Below, piece by piece: positions 18,965 to 30,277 of a DNA stretch of 44,490 nucleotides (position 1 is the first letter of the stretch; each line of letters begins with the position of its first letter). The notes beneath the pieces are model-generated. The model was not told the DNA's origin, did not search any database, and saw only the letters and a list, made by a program, of their open reading frames with translations. Origin of the DNA: Candidatus Brocadia carolinensis (GTDB taxonomy: Bacteria; Planctomycetota; Brocadiia; Brocadiales; Brocadiaceae); the NCBI GenBank assembly GCA_002009475.1, contig AYTS01000044.1, forward strand, positions 1 through 44,490, in the 5' to 3' direction. The position numbers and the translations under genes were made by a program.

Positions 18965-20079
18965 TTACGGTCTTTTCAAAATGCCCCCTTCAAATGCAAG
19001 GGGGAAAAAAGCCAGGCTTTGCCCATAGTAATTCTGCATCAGAGCGTTCTCGCTCAGTTTGTTCTTTAACGATGCCTTTACTGTGTCCGCCTTGATGTTT
19101 AATGCCTGTGCTGCAAAACAGGCCATTGCGTCTGCCGGCAAACTACCATATTCCACGGCAGGCCTGCGTCATAAGAATATACGGCCTTCAGTTCTTTAAA
19201 ATCCACACTTGTACGTTGTAAGGTCTGATATATTTTCCCCAGCGCCTTATGTGCATCCTCAGTTTTGTTCCACAGGACATCCAGCCCAATCCGCAACGGG
19301 AGTCGCACCGCCTCCCATCCGTAGTCATTTGATCTGCCTTCGGCCTTTAAAATATTTCCCTGAGCATCTACCATACACCAGTCTGGTAGTAAACCACATC
19401 CGGTTACCGTATCCAAACGAATACCCGCCTGGCTGACAAGCCAATAGGCAGTATCAATCAAATATAACCACTGGTTATCCTGTGTTGCTTCATAAAAGAG
19501 GCGGAATGCCGCAGGGCTGTAATACGACGGGTTTTGCATGAGGCATCCATCCTTTTCTCTGCCCCATAATCCTGGTAGGAAAAAAAGTCGATTATCAACT
19601 CCCCGTACTGTCTCAAGCCGCAAGATATCGTAGATTACCTGAATGGCTTTTTCACGATACGCATGACCCTCCCACTGGTGTGAAGCCAGTAACAAGGCAA
19701 ACGCATAATCACCATCGGCATCTGATGCAGCCATCCAGTCGTTTACCCCGCCGCCCTTCCAGTGCCATGCAAGGAGATGATCCCCGTGTTTGCTGCCTCT
19801 GCTCAAATGTTCTTCGGTCCACCGGAAGATAAGATCAAACGTCTCCTTGTCCTTCATAAAAACAGCGAATAGCATCGCGTAGGCTTGCCCTTCACTTACC
19901 GTATCGTATTCGTGTTCGGGGCACTGAACACGTCCGTCAGGGAGAATAAAGTTTTTCTTATACGATTTCCACCACAGTTCTAATGGTTTTTCAGGCGATA
20001 TTTTCATATCAGAGCACCCACTGACAAATAAACAGATGAGGCCAATTGCAAAAGAAATTATTTTTACCTGCGATACCAT
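18965..20079 (-). CDS. Glycoside hydrolase family 8 (BcsZ-like endoglucanase) lipoprotein (one missing base)
   Basis: About 371 residues after repair. The N-terminus is a lipoprotein signal (LICLFVSGC, Cys near 22). GH8 signatures: YDTVSEGQAYAMLFAV, with the acid-catalyst Glu in SEGQ, and NDWMAASDADGDYAFALLL, with the catalytic Asp in the ASDADGD motif. This enzyme class cuts beta-1,4-glucan and is a standard part of bacterial cellulose operons (BcsZ). Near 19153-19160 one base is missing; adding it joins YDAGLP to VEYGSLPADAMACFAAQ and the conserved C-terminal helix. The next gene upstream, 28 bases away, encodes the BcsC-like TPR barrel, so the two form an operon. An envelope location is expected from the lipobox. 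Confidence 0.85.
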
Positions 20080-20107
20080 GGAAATTCACGTTTCAACAGA
20101 GTTCTCG

Positions 20108-23100
20108 TTAGAAACGAATATTACAAAAAATTCCGGCCTGTTCTTCTTCGTAGACCTTCGACTGTACAGGTCTCATTTCAAACCCTATATTCCACCGTCT
20201 CTGGTCGTCCCATCCAAATTCGAATCTTGGCTCAATAAAATCGACACTATCTGAATCAATGCTTTCTCGTAAGGCAAGCTCGTAAAAAAGTTTTGGAGCG
20301 CCGCTGAAATGTTCCTTTCCCAGGTAATGCCTCCAGACAACCCCCCCGATGTATTTCCGATAATCATGTGGAGACCAATATTCATCCCGTCGTGCATGGA
20401 CATCATATCCATAGGTTTCCACGACAAACTTCAGGATTTTAGGATACAACGAGAGTTTATAGCCAATGGTTGTATAGTCCTCGGTGCCGTTATTGCTGTC
20501 ATCGTACCAATGTTTTTTGAATTGACTCGAAATATCAATGCGCTGAGTAATATCCCAGGCAAAACGTCCGCCGGTAAAGTAACGCCCCCTGTTGTTCTCC
20601 AGGGTATTAAAATTTTGCAACACATCTTCCCTGCCGCCAAATACCGTCACATCGAACGTGTCAAAAAAACGATAAGCGCCACCGGCTTCAAACTGTGCTG
20701 TTTCGTGACGATTCTCGGAATAGGTGGACATTTCTCCATCCAGGTAGGTTGTTATTCCCTGCTCAAAATATTTATTGACCTGTAAGGTAAGATGTTCCGC
20801 AACCGAACCGCTGTGATCCCTGAAATTAAACACCGTGTTTCCCAGACCCACAGACAGGTCCATTGCCTCAGAGAGTCTCACCGGGGCATATGCCGCATCT
20901 GTTCTGAACATCATAATCTCATAATTTCCAAACTCATCACCACTGCCTTTCTGGTGGATGTATGATTGTTTTAGCCTTACTGATTGCTTTCGTTTCCACT
21001 GTTCCGACTCCCGGGCAAATTGTGCACGGTTGTGTTCCGGCGCATAGACGAGCAACTTCTGATACGTATCTTCAGCTTGAGTACTTAGATTAAGTTGAGA
21101 GTACATTTGGCCCAAATCAAAGAGCATTTCACTGTCTTCAGGGTGCTGTTCTGCTAATTCGCGGTAAAATGATATGGCGGTTCGTTTTCTGCCAAGCCAG
21201 TTGTTCTTTTTTGCCTTCCACTCACAGAGGATTTCGGAATCTTCGGGATAGTCTTCGCAAAGCTTTTGGTACGCCTCGTTTGCCTCACGGGGGCGCAAAG
21301 CCCAGCCATACACCCTGGCAACTTCACGTCGCCGGTCAAAATCCGACGGACGTTCCCGGAGGTATGCAGCGTACCACCTCAATGATTCATCATATTCATG
21401 CCTCCAGGCATTAACCTGTGCCAGCCATCGTATATATCTCACATCCGTAGGGTCATTTTTCTGAAGCGTTAAGAATTGCTCACCAGCCATGTCATAATCG
21501 TTGTGTGTAGCCAGCAATCTTGCATATTGATACCTGAGTCCGGAATCGGCCGGGAATTGGTCTACCGACTGCCGCAGCCACTCCTTCGCAAACTCATAGT
21601 TTTGACTTTGTCTGCCACGGTCGAAATATCCCATCCTTTCTAAAATTGCCTGAAAGAGGGCAAGATTGCCCGGCTGATTTGAAAGGTACCGTTTTATGTT
21701 CCCGTCAGCAAGTGCACGCTCGCCGGATTGAATGTTTGCAATTGCCACCATTGCTTTGGTAGATGTCTTTTCTGAAATGTCCTCTGAAACTAAAGATAAT
21801 CCACGGGAAAGTTCTTCTTTACTCTTTTTCAACGTAACCAGCGCCTCAAAGTAACGTGCGGTTTCTTTTTCCGGCAAACCAGGTAGTGGAATCTGTTGAA
21901 ATATGTTGATTGCTTCCTCCGGATTATTCATGCCCACGAAACATTCCACCATACCCAGTTTATAAAGCGGGTCTTTTTTTCTCTTTTCCCAGTTCCGTGT
22001 AGAGTGTCAGGGATTGCTGATAATTACCGGCTTTATACTCAGCCTTTGCCCGCTGGATGCGTACTTCCAGATTGTGGTGCATAGCCATCTCATCGGCAAT
22101 TTTCCAGACGGAAAGCGGCACAGCATCGAGGAGTTGGGGCCTGACCATCTCAGTTTCCGCCGTAAGTGCAGCCAATACCTTGCCTAACACCTGATTTGCC
22201 TTTTCCTGTGCCTCTAATTGCCTCTCGGCAGCCAGCAATAAAACCGTAAGAATTGACGGGCCAGGGTCTTTATCATCGCTTTTTGATAATAATTCAATTT
22301 CTATACGGGCTTCTTTGTAGAATCCTGTGCGTATTTGGGAAAGAATACGCAGCGTCAAAATCTTGGCCTTATCGGCCATTTCATTACGAGAAAGCTTCTG
22401 TAAGAGAACAGAGGACTTTTCAAGGAGCATCCCGTCTTTCTCCAGGGCATAGAGGCACTCCAACTCCAGCATTTGCAGGCGCAGTCCAGTTTCTTTATCT
22501 CCTTCCAGCGTATGAATTATTGACAAGGAATCTTCGTATCGTCCTGTTAAAGACAAGATTTCCGCCCTTGCAGCCTCAAAAATGGGTTTTGCCTGCGGAG
22601 AGACAGAAAACTGATTCAGGATTTCGAATCCCTTCCCGGGCATTTCACGGTAGGTATACAGAATTGCCAGTTTTGCCAGCAGATGGGCTTCCGTGGCAGG
22701 TTTACTGCCAGACACAATCTTCTCAAGCATATCTGCTGCAGCAGCCAGTTTCCTCTGCGAAAGAAATTTGTCTACAATCATCAAAGCAGATGCACGCCAG
22801 GTGCCGGATTCCCTGCTGATGGTTTTCCATAACTCGACGGCCTTTTCCTGCTCCCCCACCGATAAGTGTGCATTGACCAACAGAGCACGGGTGTCATCGT
22901 TCATTTCAATTTTATCTTTTCCCGTTTGTGCAGTCTCTAACAGTAAAGGCCACTTCTTTGCCCAGGACAACACCTGAATCAGCTGGTTCCACAGGTCGCG
23001 ATCTTCCGGAAACTGTCGAACCAGTTTCTGGTATTTTTCTATTGCATTGTCATAATTTCCCGACCAGGCATCAATATCTGCTGATAGCTGACGTAATTTC

Positions 23101-23726
23101 AGATTACTTTTATCAGGTGAAATTTTTGAAATTGTTTCCTGTGCTTCTGGATACTTCTTCAAGCGCACCAGGAGATTACTTTTTAGTGTGAGAACGTCCA
23201 GGTTTTGTGGGTCCTTCAGCAAAATCTTTTCACAGAGTTCAAGAGCTTCATCAAACCTCCCCAAGCCGGCAAAGACTCCGGCTATTTCCTCAGCAACCTT
23301 TGAATCTCCCCCATCGAATACTAGCACCTGTTCGTAATACTTTATGGCACTATCATTTTTCTTATTTTTGACTGCATTGCGTGCCGCACTCAGATTCAGT
23401 TTTCTGGCAAAGTCATCCTTTCCTTCGGTAACACTTCCCAACTTCTCCCGTAAGATATCATAGTGAATTTCCGCCTTACGATAGTGACCATTGTTTTGCA
23501 AATAATCGGCAAATTCCAGTTCAACGATATAATCTCCAGGGGTTAGCTTCAGATAGGCCTGGTATCGCTGGATGGCTTTTTTTGACCACCCGGCCTTTGC
23601 TGCGTTTCGGGCAGCCATTAAGAAGAGAAGCGACTCATCGTGCTTCATTTCCTGGGAAACAAGAGTCAACGGAAGACTCAAAACAATTAGAATTCCCAGA
23701 ATAACTGACATCAACGTTCTTTTCAT
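20108..23726 (-). CDS. BcsC-like TPR and outer-membrane beta-barrel export protein (one frameshift)
   Basis: Restored length is about 1205 residues. It has a signal peptide (1-24), about 860 residues of TPR or TPR-like helices (for example ENSDSAIKYYEQVL-type pairs and FDEALELCEKILLKDPQN), then a C-terminal beta-barrel of about 300 residues rich in alternating aromatics and ending in Phe, as outer-membrane barrels do. The break is at a 7-T tract (21974-21980); deleting one T joins TELGKEKK to DPLYKLGMVECFVG. The layout matches BcsC/PelB/AlgK-E type exporters, which scaffold periplasmic machinery and let the polysaccharide out. The downstream GH8 gene supports a cellulose-like product. The barrel was judged by pattern only, not aligned to BcsC. 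Confidence 0.78.
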
Positions 23727-24000
23727 TTTCTTACTTTATGGCCCTTTCCTGCAAAGCATACAAGATGAAATCTACTGAAGGTACGAGAGTGGACGCTAAA
23801 AGAAAATGTCATCGGGAGTGTCATTCGTTATTATTCAGGAAAACTTTTAGCCAGAAGCAATCTCTGCTTAAAACAGCTTCGCGAAGTTTGTCCTGAGCAA
23901 CGACGATTCCCTGCCAGCTTATTTGAGACATTTCCTATAACGAAGCAAACCTGCCACACACCACAGGTAATCGGGGATATGCCGAATCTTGACAACTCTA

Positions 24001-24894
24001 TTAATTCCCAAAGAAGAGGTTAAATGCCGCAGCCTCTTTTTCAATACTTTCTGCAAATGCCTGTTGAAGTCTGTCCAGGTCAGACGCAGCCCATTCTATT
24101 CCAAACGCATGAGCACGCTTGATAATTTCAGGATAAAGGATTTCTTTCTTAGCAGGATCATCCCCGCCAGCCCCGGTTTTCATTTCATAGAGATGGGCAA
24201 ATATATCAGCAATATTCACCACTACGGGGAAAAGAGACTTTTGGTCGGCTTCCTGAAGACGGTGATGAAACCCAACAGCCGACAGTAGGCTTTCCGGAAA
24301 CATCCACTTCTTCAGAAGCCTCATTCCAACTTCATCATGAGTCATTCCAATGATGCTTTTCTCTGACTCAAAGGCCATGAATTTCCATTTCAAGCTCTTT
24401 ACCGTTTCAACCAGTTTAAAAAATTCGTGCGGCAACGTAATGTAAACAACCAATTTCCCTATATCGTGAATGAGACCAGCCACAAAAAATTCATTAGCCG
24501 CACTTTTTAACTCAATTGCAATAACCTTTGCTGCCAGGCCACAAATAAATGAATGTTCCCAAAATTTTCCAATGTCATATTTTTCCTTTTTCTCAATTTT
24601 CATAAAACTCTCGAATACAACTGCGGATATAACCAGGTTTCTCACCTCTTTAAAACCCAAAACCGTTATAGCATGCTGCAATGAGGTAACCCTTCTTATC
24701 GCACCAAAGAATGGGGAATTAGCCATTTTAAGCAGTTTTGTGGTGAGGGATATATCAGGGGCAATGACCTTCGTAAGGTCATCTGCAGTACTGTATGGAT
24801 TAGCAGTAATATTAATAACCTCGCACGCTACGGTTGGTAGCGTGGGGATAGAATTTATTTTAGAAATGAGTATAGAAATTTTATCAAGACCCAT
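24001..24894 (-). CDS. HDOD-domain signalling protein
   Basis: 297 residues, almost all HDOD domain: IPTLPTVACEVINI, ISLTTKLLKMANSPFFG, ITVLGFKEVRNLVIS, then FWEHSFICGLAAKVIA and VAGLIHDIGKLVVY. Most HDOD proteins have lost the HD pair, but here the string HDIGK is complete, so a phosphohydrolase activity is conceivable. HDOD proteins often act as hubs in regulation by cyclic-di-GMP or stress. It has no attached output domain. Neighbours are the REC-GGDEF-HD regulator upstream and the export gene downstream. Confidence 0.9.
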   Translation of the reverse strand: MGLDKISILISKINSIPTLPTVACEVINITANPYSTADDLTKVIAPDISLTTKLLKMANSPFFGAIRRVTSLQHAITVLGFKEVRNLVISAVVFESFMKIEKKEKYDIGKFWEHSFICGLAAKVIAIELKSAANEFFVAGLIHDIGKLVVYITLPHEFFKLVETVKSLKWKFMAFESEKSIIGMTHDEVGMRLLKKWMFPESLLSAVGFHHRLQEADQKSLFPVVVNIADIFAHLYEMKTGAGGDDPAKKEILYPEIIKRAHAFGIEWAASDLDRLQQAFAESIEKEAAAFNLFFGN

Positions 24895-25059
24895 ATCAAT
24901 AATTTTTCTTTTTCTTCTGTGAATGTCCGAATCTTATGAACTCACCGGCGTCCAAGAACTGTCATCCCGACCCGCTTCAGAATCTCATACCCCTTGATGC
25001 TTTAGTGTCAAATGAATCAGGATGACACATGGTGTGTTTTCTCTTCCCGAACGGCCTGT

Positions 25060-26694
25060 TCATGGTTGACATTTCGCCATGGTCTCCCGCACTTTTTCCT
25101 TTGCCTTCGTTAAAACTGCTTCTGGTACAGAAAGTAGTCCCTGCTTCTCCACGATATCAAAAAGCAGAAAAACCAGTTTCGGATCAAACTGACTTCCGGC
25201 ATTATCTGCGAATTCTTCAATAACCTTTTCATGGGGAAAGCATTCTCTGAAAGGTCGTTCAGATACCATGGCAGCCAGGGCATCAACTATGGCAAATATC
25301 CTGGCGCCCAGCGGTATTTCATTACCTTTGAGGCCCACGGGATAACCCGAGCCATCATAATTTTCATGATGATGCTGAAGAATCGATCTTTCATTCGCAA
25401 AAAAGTCGAATAGTCCGGTCAGCTCTGCCATCATATCAGGCTGGCTTTCAATCTCACTCTTTTCGCTGGTACTCAGCCCTGTGCTTTTACTGCTCAACGG
25501 TTTTTCCAGCATGAATTTGAAGTTATCATGGAGCTGTGCAGCGTTTTTAAAGGACTCCACAATAGAAGGGGGAAGGTTAAACCTTTCCCCTATGAGTTCA
25601 AAATACTGTAAGACTTGCTGATTGTGCTTCTGATATTGAGGGTCCCCTAAATTCCGTACCATAAGACACACCGATTGTATAGACGCTTTTTTTGTTTTTT
25701 CCAGAACAGAAGAAAAGTTCTCTTTTAGATAATTGAAATCCCTGGCTTCACAAAGCTCGTCTTCTCTAAATTTCACGGAAACATCCTTCAGGTAAACACT
25801 GACTCTATTTCTCCCGTCTGACTTGGAGCGGTAAAGAGCCTTGTCTGCAAATGCGATAAGCTTGTTACTTTCAGATGGCTGGTGATGTTTCACTGATGCC
25901 ACACCAATACTTACGGTTGCAATTGTTGAATTGGTTCCGTCAGAATACGTCTTTGATTCGCAGGTAACCCGAATTTTTTCAGCGACATTCAATGCACCAT
26001 CAATGCCTGTATTGGGAAGAAGAATCAGGAACTCTTCCCCACCATATCGGAAAATAAAGTCATACTCTCTTACTGTCTGTTTTAAACAGGCAGAAAATTC
26101 ACGCATTACAAAATCACCGAAACTATGTCCAAAGGTATCGTTAATCACTTTAAAATAATCTATATCAAGCAGCAGGCAGGACAAATCGGTTTGATGCCTT
26201 AATGCGCGGGCATACTCCTTTTCAAGGATTTCCGTCATATAATGCCGATTATGCAAACCGGTCAACTCATCATAGATGGCTTTTTTACGCAAAACATTGC
26301 GTGTTTCCAGCAACTCTTTATTCATTTCCACAATCCGCTTACCGACATTCAGACGCATCCTGAGTTCATTTTGATTGAATGGTTTGGTGAGATAGTCATC
26401 CGCACCCGCTTCCATTCCGGAGAGAATATCCTTCATCTCTCCTTTTGAGGTAAGCAAAAGGATATACGTGTACGGTTCTCTGGCTTGCTCCCGAACCCTT
26501 CGGCATATCTCTATACCATCCATACCGGGCATCATCCGATCGAGGATGAGAAGATTTGGGGCATTTTCAGACTGAATGACCTTCCAGGCATCAAGACCAT
26601 TCTTGCACAATACAACCTCATACTTCATGTCTTCTAAAAACTTCTCCAGTCTGAGCCGTGCAATGTCCTCATCTTCTGCTATCAATATATTCAT
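25060..26694 (-). CDS. Response regulator REC-GGDEF-degenerate HD-GYP
   Basis: 544 residues. The receiver (1-120) has LIAEDED, acceptor Asp in LLILDRMMPG and Lys in LTKPFN. The GGDEF domain (about 145-305) has the active RYGGEEF and, five residues before it, the inhibitory-site motif REYD (RxxD), so it should make cyclic-di-GMP under product feedback. The C-terminal part (about 330-540) is HD-GYP-like: the HD pair region reads HDNFK in place of HDIGK, while HHENYDGSGYP and the following IPLGARIFAIVDAL are conserved. Hydrolysis is therefore doubtful and the domain may only bind nucleotide. An Hpt protein and a hybrid kinase without Hpt lie directly upstream and probably phosphorylate it. Confidence 0.9.
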   Translation of the reverse strand: MNILIAEDEDIARLRLEKFLEDMKYEVVLCKNGLDAWKVIQSENAPNLLILDRMMPGMDGIEICRRVREQAREPYTYILLLTSKGEMKDILSGMEAGADDYLTKPFNQNELRMRLNVGKRIVEMNKELLETRNVLRKKAIYDELTGLHNRHYMTEILEKEYARALRHQTDLSCLLLDIDYFKVINDTFGHSFGDFVMREFSACLKQTVREYDFIFRYGGEEFLILLPNTGIDGALNVAEKIRVTCESKTYSDGTNSTIATVSIGVASVKHHQPSESNKLIAFADKALYRSKSDGRNRVSVYLKDVSVKFREDELCEARDFNYLKENFSSVLEKTKKASIQSVCLMVRNLGDPQYQKHNQQVLQYFELIGERFNLPPSIVESFKNAAQLHDNFKFMLEKPLSSKSTGLSTSEKSEIESQPDMMAELTGLFDFFANERSILQHHHENYDGSGYPVGLKGNEIPLGARIFAIVDALAAMVSERPFRECFPHEKVIEEFADNAGSQFDPKLVFLLFDIVEKQGLLSVPEAVLTKAKEKVRETMAKCQP

Positions 26695-26790
26695 ATACCA
26701 CCGAAACCGTTCATCTCACTGCCCATGATCTTCTGTCAACAGCCGCACTGAGTGCGTGTTCATAACATAATCAGCAGTAAAATGCAACCC

Positions 26791-27189
26791 TTATTTGGAT
26801 TTAATAAAATTCCGCAATGCGTTGACCAGACGTGTTGCTTCCCTTGTCAAAGCTCCATAAGCCTCTACAACATCTTCCAGCCTGTTTTCTCTTCCCATCA
26901 TCTCCAGGCTCAATGCTACCTTAAACATCGAATTATTCCCAAAATTGGCAACTGCCCCTTTTAGTTTATGGGCTGATTTTTCCAGGGCGTTATTATCACG
27001 CCTCTGAACGGCCTCCTTTATTGATGACAACTGCTCAGGTAAACCATCAATAAACATTTCCGCCAGTTCTTTGAGAAATTCCTCTTCGTTAGCATTTATT
27101 CCGAGAGCCTCATCCTTGTCAAAGACTATCTCATCATTTTCCCATTTGCTTTTCCTGCAATCGGCAATATCATTTAAATTTGCTTTCAT
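26791..27189 (-). CDS. Histidine phosphotransfer (Hpt) protein
   Basis: About 132 residues from ATG 27189, chosen because GGAGG lies nine bases upstream; a frame-open start at 27213 is possible. The Hpt four-helix bundle carries the phospho-accepting His in EKSAHKLKGAVANFG, with the upstream FLKELAEMFIDGLPEQL helix. It would relay phosphate from the receivers of the hybrid kinase at 27679-30258 to the receiver of the GGDEF regulator at 25060-26694. Its position between these two genes supports that route. Confidence 0.88.
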   Translation of the reverse strand: MKANLNDIADCRKSKWENDEIVFDKDEALGINANEEEFLKELAEMFIDGLPEQLSSIKEAVQRRDNNALEKSAHKLKGAVANFGNNSMFKVALSLEMMGRENRLEDVVEAYGALTREATRLVNALRNFIKSK

Positions 27190-27228
27190 TCTAAAATACC
27201 TCCATACATTCAAGTTATTCCGTTTAAG

Positions 27229-27248
27229 TCCCCCTTAATAAAGGGGGA
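27229..27248. repeat. 8-bp hairpin upstream of the Hpt gene
   Basis: TCCCCCTT-AATA-AAGGGGGA is a perfect dyad that lies about 25 bases 5' of the Hpt ribosome binding site on the minus strand. It may be part of the dispersed C/G-rich repeats seen at 18.7 kb or a leader hairpin. Confidence 0.5.
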
Positions 27249-27283
27249 CACAGAGGGTTGTGTTTTCTGTGTTATTTCATACA

Positions 27284-27507
27284 GCAGTGATGCCGCACTC
27301 AATTCTCCATTCTGAAAGCGGGAGATTGCTTCGGAAAAGACCCTCGCAATGACACAGGCTATGCCTTTAATGACTTATTATGCATTGTCATTGCGAGCGA
27401 AGCGAAGCAATCTTTCCCTCATAAACCATCTGTACCTCCTGATAAGGGATAAATAAGGTTGTGAATAAATTTACAAAAAAAGAATTTTTTACACCGGAAT
27501 ACTATAA
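27284..27507. repeat. 220-bp dispersed repeat with nested inverted arms (copy 1)
   Basis: About 220 bases are nearly the same as 33036-33255. Inside it AGATTGCTTCG (27323-27333) pairs with CGAAGCAATCT (27403-27413) and CTCGCAATGAC (27343-27353) pairs with GTCATTGCGAG (27387-27397), so the element folds into a long hairpin. It has no coding frame and lies between the Hpt gene and the hybrid kinase gene. It behaves like a MITE or a large REP-type unit; the string with GCGAGCGAAGCGAAGC is of a kind seen in many genomes. Confidence 0.75.
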
Positions 27508-27678
27508 CCTCCTTACCCCCTTTTCAAAGAGAGATTTTTCTCTACCATACAACGTATAACCCGCACAAACAAAATGAAACTTTCCATACAATCAAGATAC
27601 TATCGTTTCCGGTATACCTTGCTACATTTCTGTTTTTGGCTCTTTCGACATTGACAGCGAAATTGACAAGGGTTGCTT

Positions 27679-30258
27679 TTATTCATTTTGGATGTTCCGC
27701 TTGATAACATCGGCAAGCATCTGCATATTAACTGGTTTCGTAACATAATCGTTCATGCCCGCATCAATACATTTCTCACGGTCACCATTCAGAGCATTGG
27801 CAGTCATGGCTATTACCGGAACGTTGTGATTCCTGACATATGACTTTTCATTCCGTATGATACGGGTAGCCTCATAGCCGTCCAACTCGGGCATCTGGCA
27901 GTCCATCAGGACAAGATGGTAATCCGATCTCTCCAGCGATTCGATGGCCTTCTTCCCATTCGCAACGATATCGGCAATATAACCGAGTTTCTTCTCCAAA
28001 ACATGAACAATAACCTTCTGGTTGACAACGTTGTCCTCTGCCACGAGGATACGAAGACCTCGCTTGTGATTCTCGGATAGGGAATAACGTTTAACGGCCT
28101 GCCCTGAGTCATCTTTTCCTGCACCCGGAGTGTTTCTGGTAATAATACTGAGACATTCAAATAGCTGTGACTGTTTTACCGGCTTGAGCAGATACGCCGC
28201 AAAGCCCAGCCTCTTAAAATATTCAGTGTCGTTACGCGTACCAGCCGACGTCAATATTGCCAGAGTCAGGCCTTTGAGTTGCGGATCGGCCTTGATTTCC
28301 CTGCACAGCGATTCCCCATCAATCTTTGGCATGCAACGATCAAGCAAGGCAACTTGAAACGGATTATCTTCACCGATGGCTTCATGAAGCTTTTCCAAAG
28401 CTTCTTCAGCCGAGGCAGCCTCCGCAACCCTGCATCGCCACGATTCGAGATATGCCCGAAAGATACGCCGGTTCGTTTGATTGTCATCAACAACCAGCAC
28501 GCGCATACTCTCCAGGACGCCAGGTTCATATGGTGCCCGTTGCCGGACAGAAGATTGTTTTTCCAGTATTACCGTAAACCAGAACGTTGAGCCCTTACCT
28601 TCTTCGCTTTCCACACCAATTTGACCACCCATCATCTCGGCAAGCTGTTTGGAAATCGCCAACCCCAGTCCGGTGCCGCCGTACATCCTAGTGGTAGAAG
28701 AATCTACCTGGGAAAAGGACTGGAACAATTTCTTTATGCGATCGGGAGGAATACCTATGCCAGTGTCTTTGACAACAAACCGCACCGTTGCATGCGAATC
28801 AGTTTCGTTGTCAATGGTTACGCTGATGCCTACCTCGCCGTCTTTCGTAAATTTTATCGCGTTGTTGCCCAGATTAATTAACACCTGCCGCAACCGGCCC
28901 GGGTCTCCCTGCAAAAACGATGGAACTTCAGGATCGATAAAGTAAGAAAATTCCAGGCCTTTCTTTTCTGCCCCGACGACCAGGATATCTATGATACTTT
29001 CCACGATAATACACAAATCGAACTCGATGGTTTCCATCTTCAGCTTACCAGCTTCTATCTTGGAAAAATCCAGAATATCATTGATAATGGATAGCAATGA
29101 GTTGGCACAATTGCGGATCGTCTCAGCATACTCATGCTGTTCCCGGGTCAATTCCGTATCGAGTAACAGATCGGTCATACCTATGACACCGTTCATCGGC
29201 GTGCGTATCTCATGGCTCATGTTAGCGAGAAATTCACCCTTGGCACGGTTGGCCTCATCCGCCAGCTTCTTTGCCTTTTCCAGCTCGTTATTCTTTTCTT
29301 CAACTTTCCCTTTTTGGACTTCGAGCTCTTCATAGTATCGTAATAACTCTTTATGCCTCGACCGTAATTCTTTCTCGGCTTGCTTTAAACCGGAAATATC
29401 ATTAAAAATCTCCAAAATTGCCTTTTTCCCTTTATATACTAAACCAACATGAGTTATCTGAAACACCTTCCCACCTAAGATACCTTCTGATTCAATAGTT
29501 TCTATTTTTTTTGCTCTCACGCTTTCTTTCAGGCAGCAATTCTCACACTGCGTTTTGTTGTCACGGTAAATATTCCAGCATTTTTCTCCTATTACCGTTT
29601 TGCCCAAAAGGGTTTCAAATGCTTCGCTCATATAGAGGATATTGCCCTCCTCGTCAACAATATCCATACTAAAGGGAAGAGAGCCAACAAGGGTTTGATT
29701 GAAATTACTAAACTCCCGTAGTTCTTCCTCAGCCTTTTTACGTTCGGTAACATTCTGAACCGTTCCGTTCATCTGGATTGCCTTACCTGTGTTATCAAAA
29801 GAGACTTCACCCTGTCCATTGACAAAGCGTATCGAACCATCTGGTAAAATTATTCGATAGTCAATGTTGTGAGGTTTCTTCTCATACAGGGACTCATTAA
29901 CAGATTTTTTCACAAACTCTCTATCGCCGGGATGAACGGAATCAAGGAATGCTTCATACGTTGCAGCAAATGTCTGACGAATTAAACCAAAGATGCGATA
30001 GGTCTCATCAGACCACCATAGTGTATTTTTTTGTATGTCCCATTCCCAGTTTCCAATGTGGGCAATTCGTTGAGCATCAGCGAGGCGTGCTTCGCTTTTC
30101 CTTAAAGATTCCTCCACACGCTTGCGATCCAATAGTTCTCCATATAATTTATCCGCTTGTTCAAGTGTAGCTTTTTCGTATACCTCTAGTAACTGTTCCA
30201 AAGCAGCGATTTGAGATCTAAGGTATTGAATTTTTGCGTTTCCAGCGTTATTTACCAT
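27679..30258 (-). CDS. Hybrid histidine kinase PAS-PAS-HisKA-HATPase-REC-REC
   Basis: About 859 residues from ATG 30258. Order: coiled N-terminus (1-45), PAS (about 60-170, [19 protein letters not shown]), second PAS (about 185-300) with a Cys-rich loop ([16 protein letters not shown]), long coiled coil, HisKA with His in [15 protein letters not shown], HATPase (N box [12 protein letters not shown]1 DTGIGI, G2 GGTGLGLAI), receiver 1 (VLVVDDN, Asp in ALLDRCMP) and receiver 2 (ILVAEDN, Asp in [18 protein letters not shown]). There is no membrane span and no Hpt domain of its own; a separate Hpt gene follows. A frame-open TTG start at 30300 would overlap the preceding stop. An 8-T tract at 29505-29512 is in frame. 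Confidence 0.93.
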   Translation of the reverse strand: MVNNAGNAKIQYLRSQIAALEQLLEVYEKATLEQADKLYGELLDRKRVEESLRKSEARLADAQRIAHIGNWEWDIQKNTLWWSDETYRIFGLIRQTFAATYEAFLDSVHPGDREFVKKSVNESLYEKKPHNIDYRIILPDGSIRFVNGQGEVSFDNTGKAIQMNGTVQNVTERKKAEEELREFSNFNQTLVGSLPFSMDIVDEEGNILYMSEAFETLLGKTVIGEKCWNIYRDNKTQCENCCLKESVRAKKIETIESEGILGGKVFQITHVGLVYKGKKAILEIFNDISGLKQAEKELRSRHKELLRYYEELEVQKGKVEEKNNELEKAKKLADEANRAKGEFLANMSHEIRTPMNGVIGMTDLLLDTELTREQHEYAETIRNCANSLLSIINDILDFSKIEAGKLKMETIEFDLCIIVESIIDILVVGAEKKGLEFSYFIDPEVPSFLQGDPGRLRQVLINLGNNAIKFTKDGEVGISVTIDNETDSHATVRFVVKDTGIGIPPDRIKKLFQSFSQVDSSTTRMYGGTGLGLAISKQLAEMMGGQIGVESEEGKGSTFWFTVILEKQSSVRQRAPYEPGVLESMRVLVVDDNQTNRRIFRAYLESWRCRVAEAASAEEALEKLHEAIGEDNPFQVALLDRCMPKIDGESLCREIKADPQLKGLTLAILTSAGTRNDTEYFKRLGFAAYLLKPVKQSQLFECLSIITRNTPGAGKDDSGQAVKRYSLSENHKRGLRILVAEDNVVNQKVIVHVLEKKLGYIADIVANGKKAIESLERSDYHLVLMDCQMPELDGYEATRIIRNEKSYVRNHNVPVIAMTANALNGDREKCIDAGMNDYVTKPVNMQMLADVIKRNIQNE

Positions 30259-30277
30259 AATGACAATTTCTTTCCGT

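Noticed and set aside
22253..22819. 188-codon plus-strand open frame opposite the TPR exporter gene
   Set aside because: The minus strand here encodes clear TPR repeats; the plus frame is a by-product of their codon pattern.
27284..27507. CRISPR array or tRNA in the repeated segment
   Set aside because: Only nested inverted arms are seen, with no regular direct repeats and spacers and no cloverleaf. No CRISPR array or tRNA gene was found in the window.
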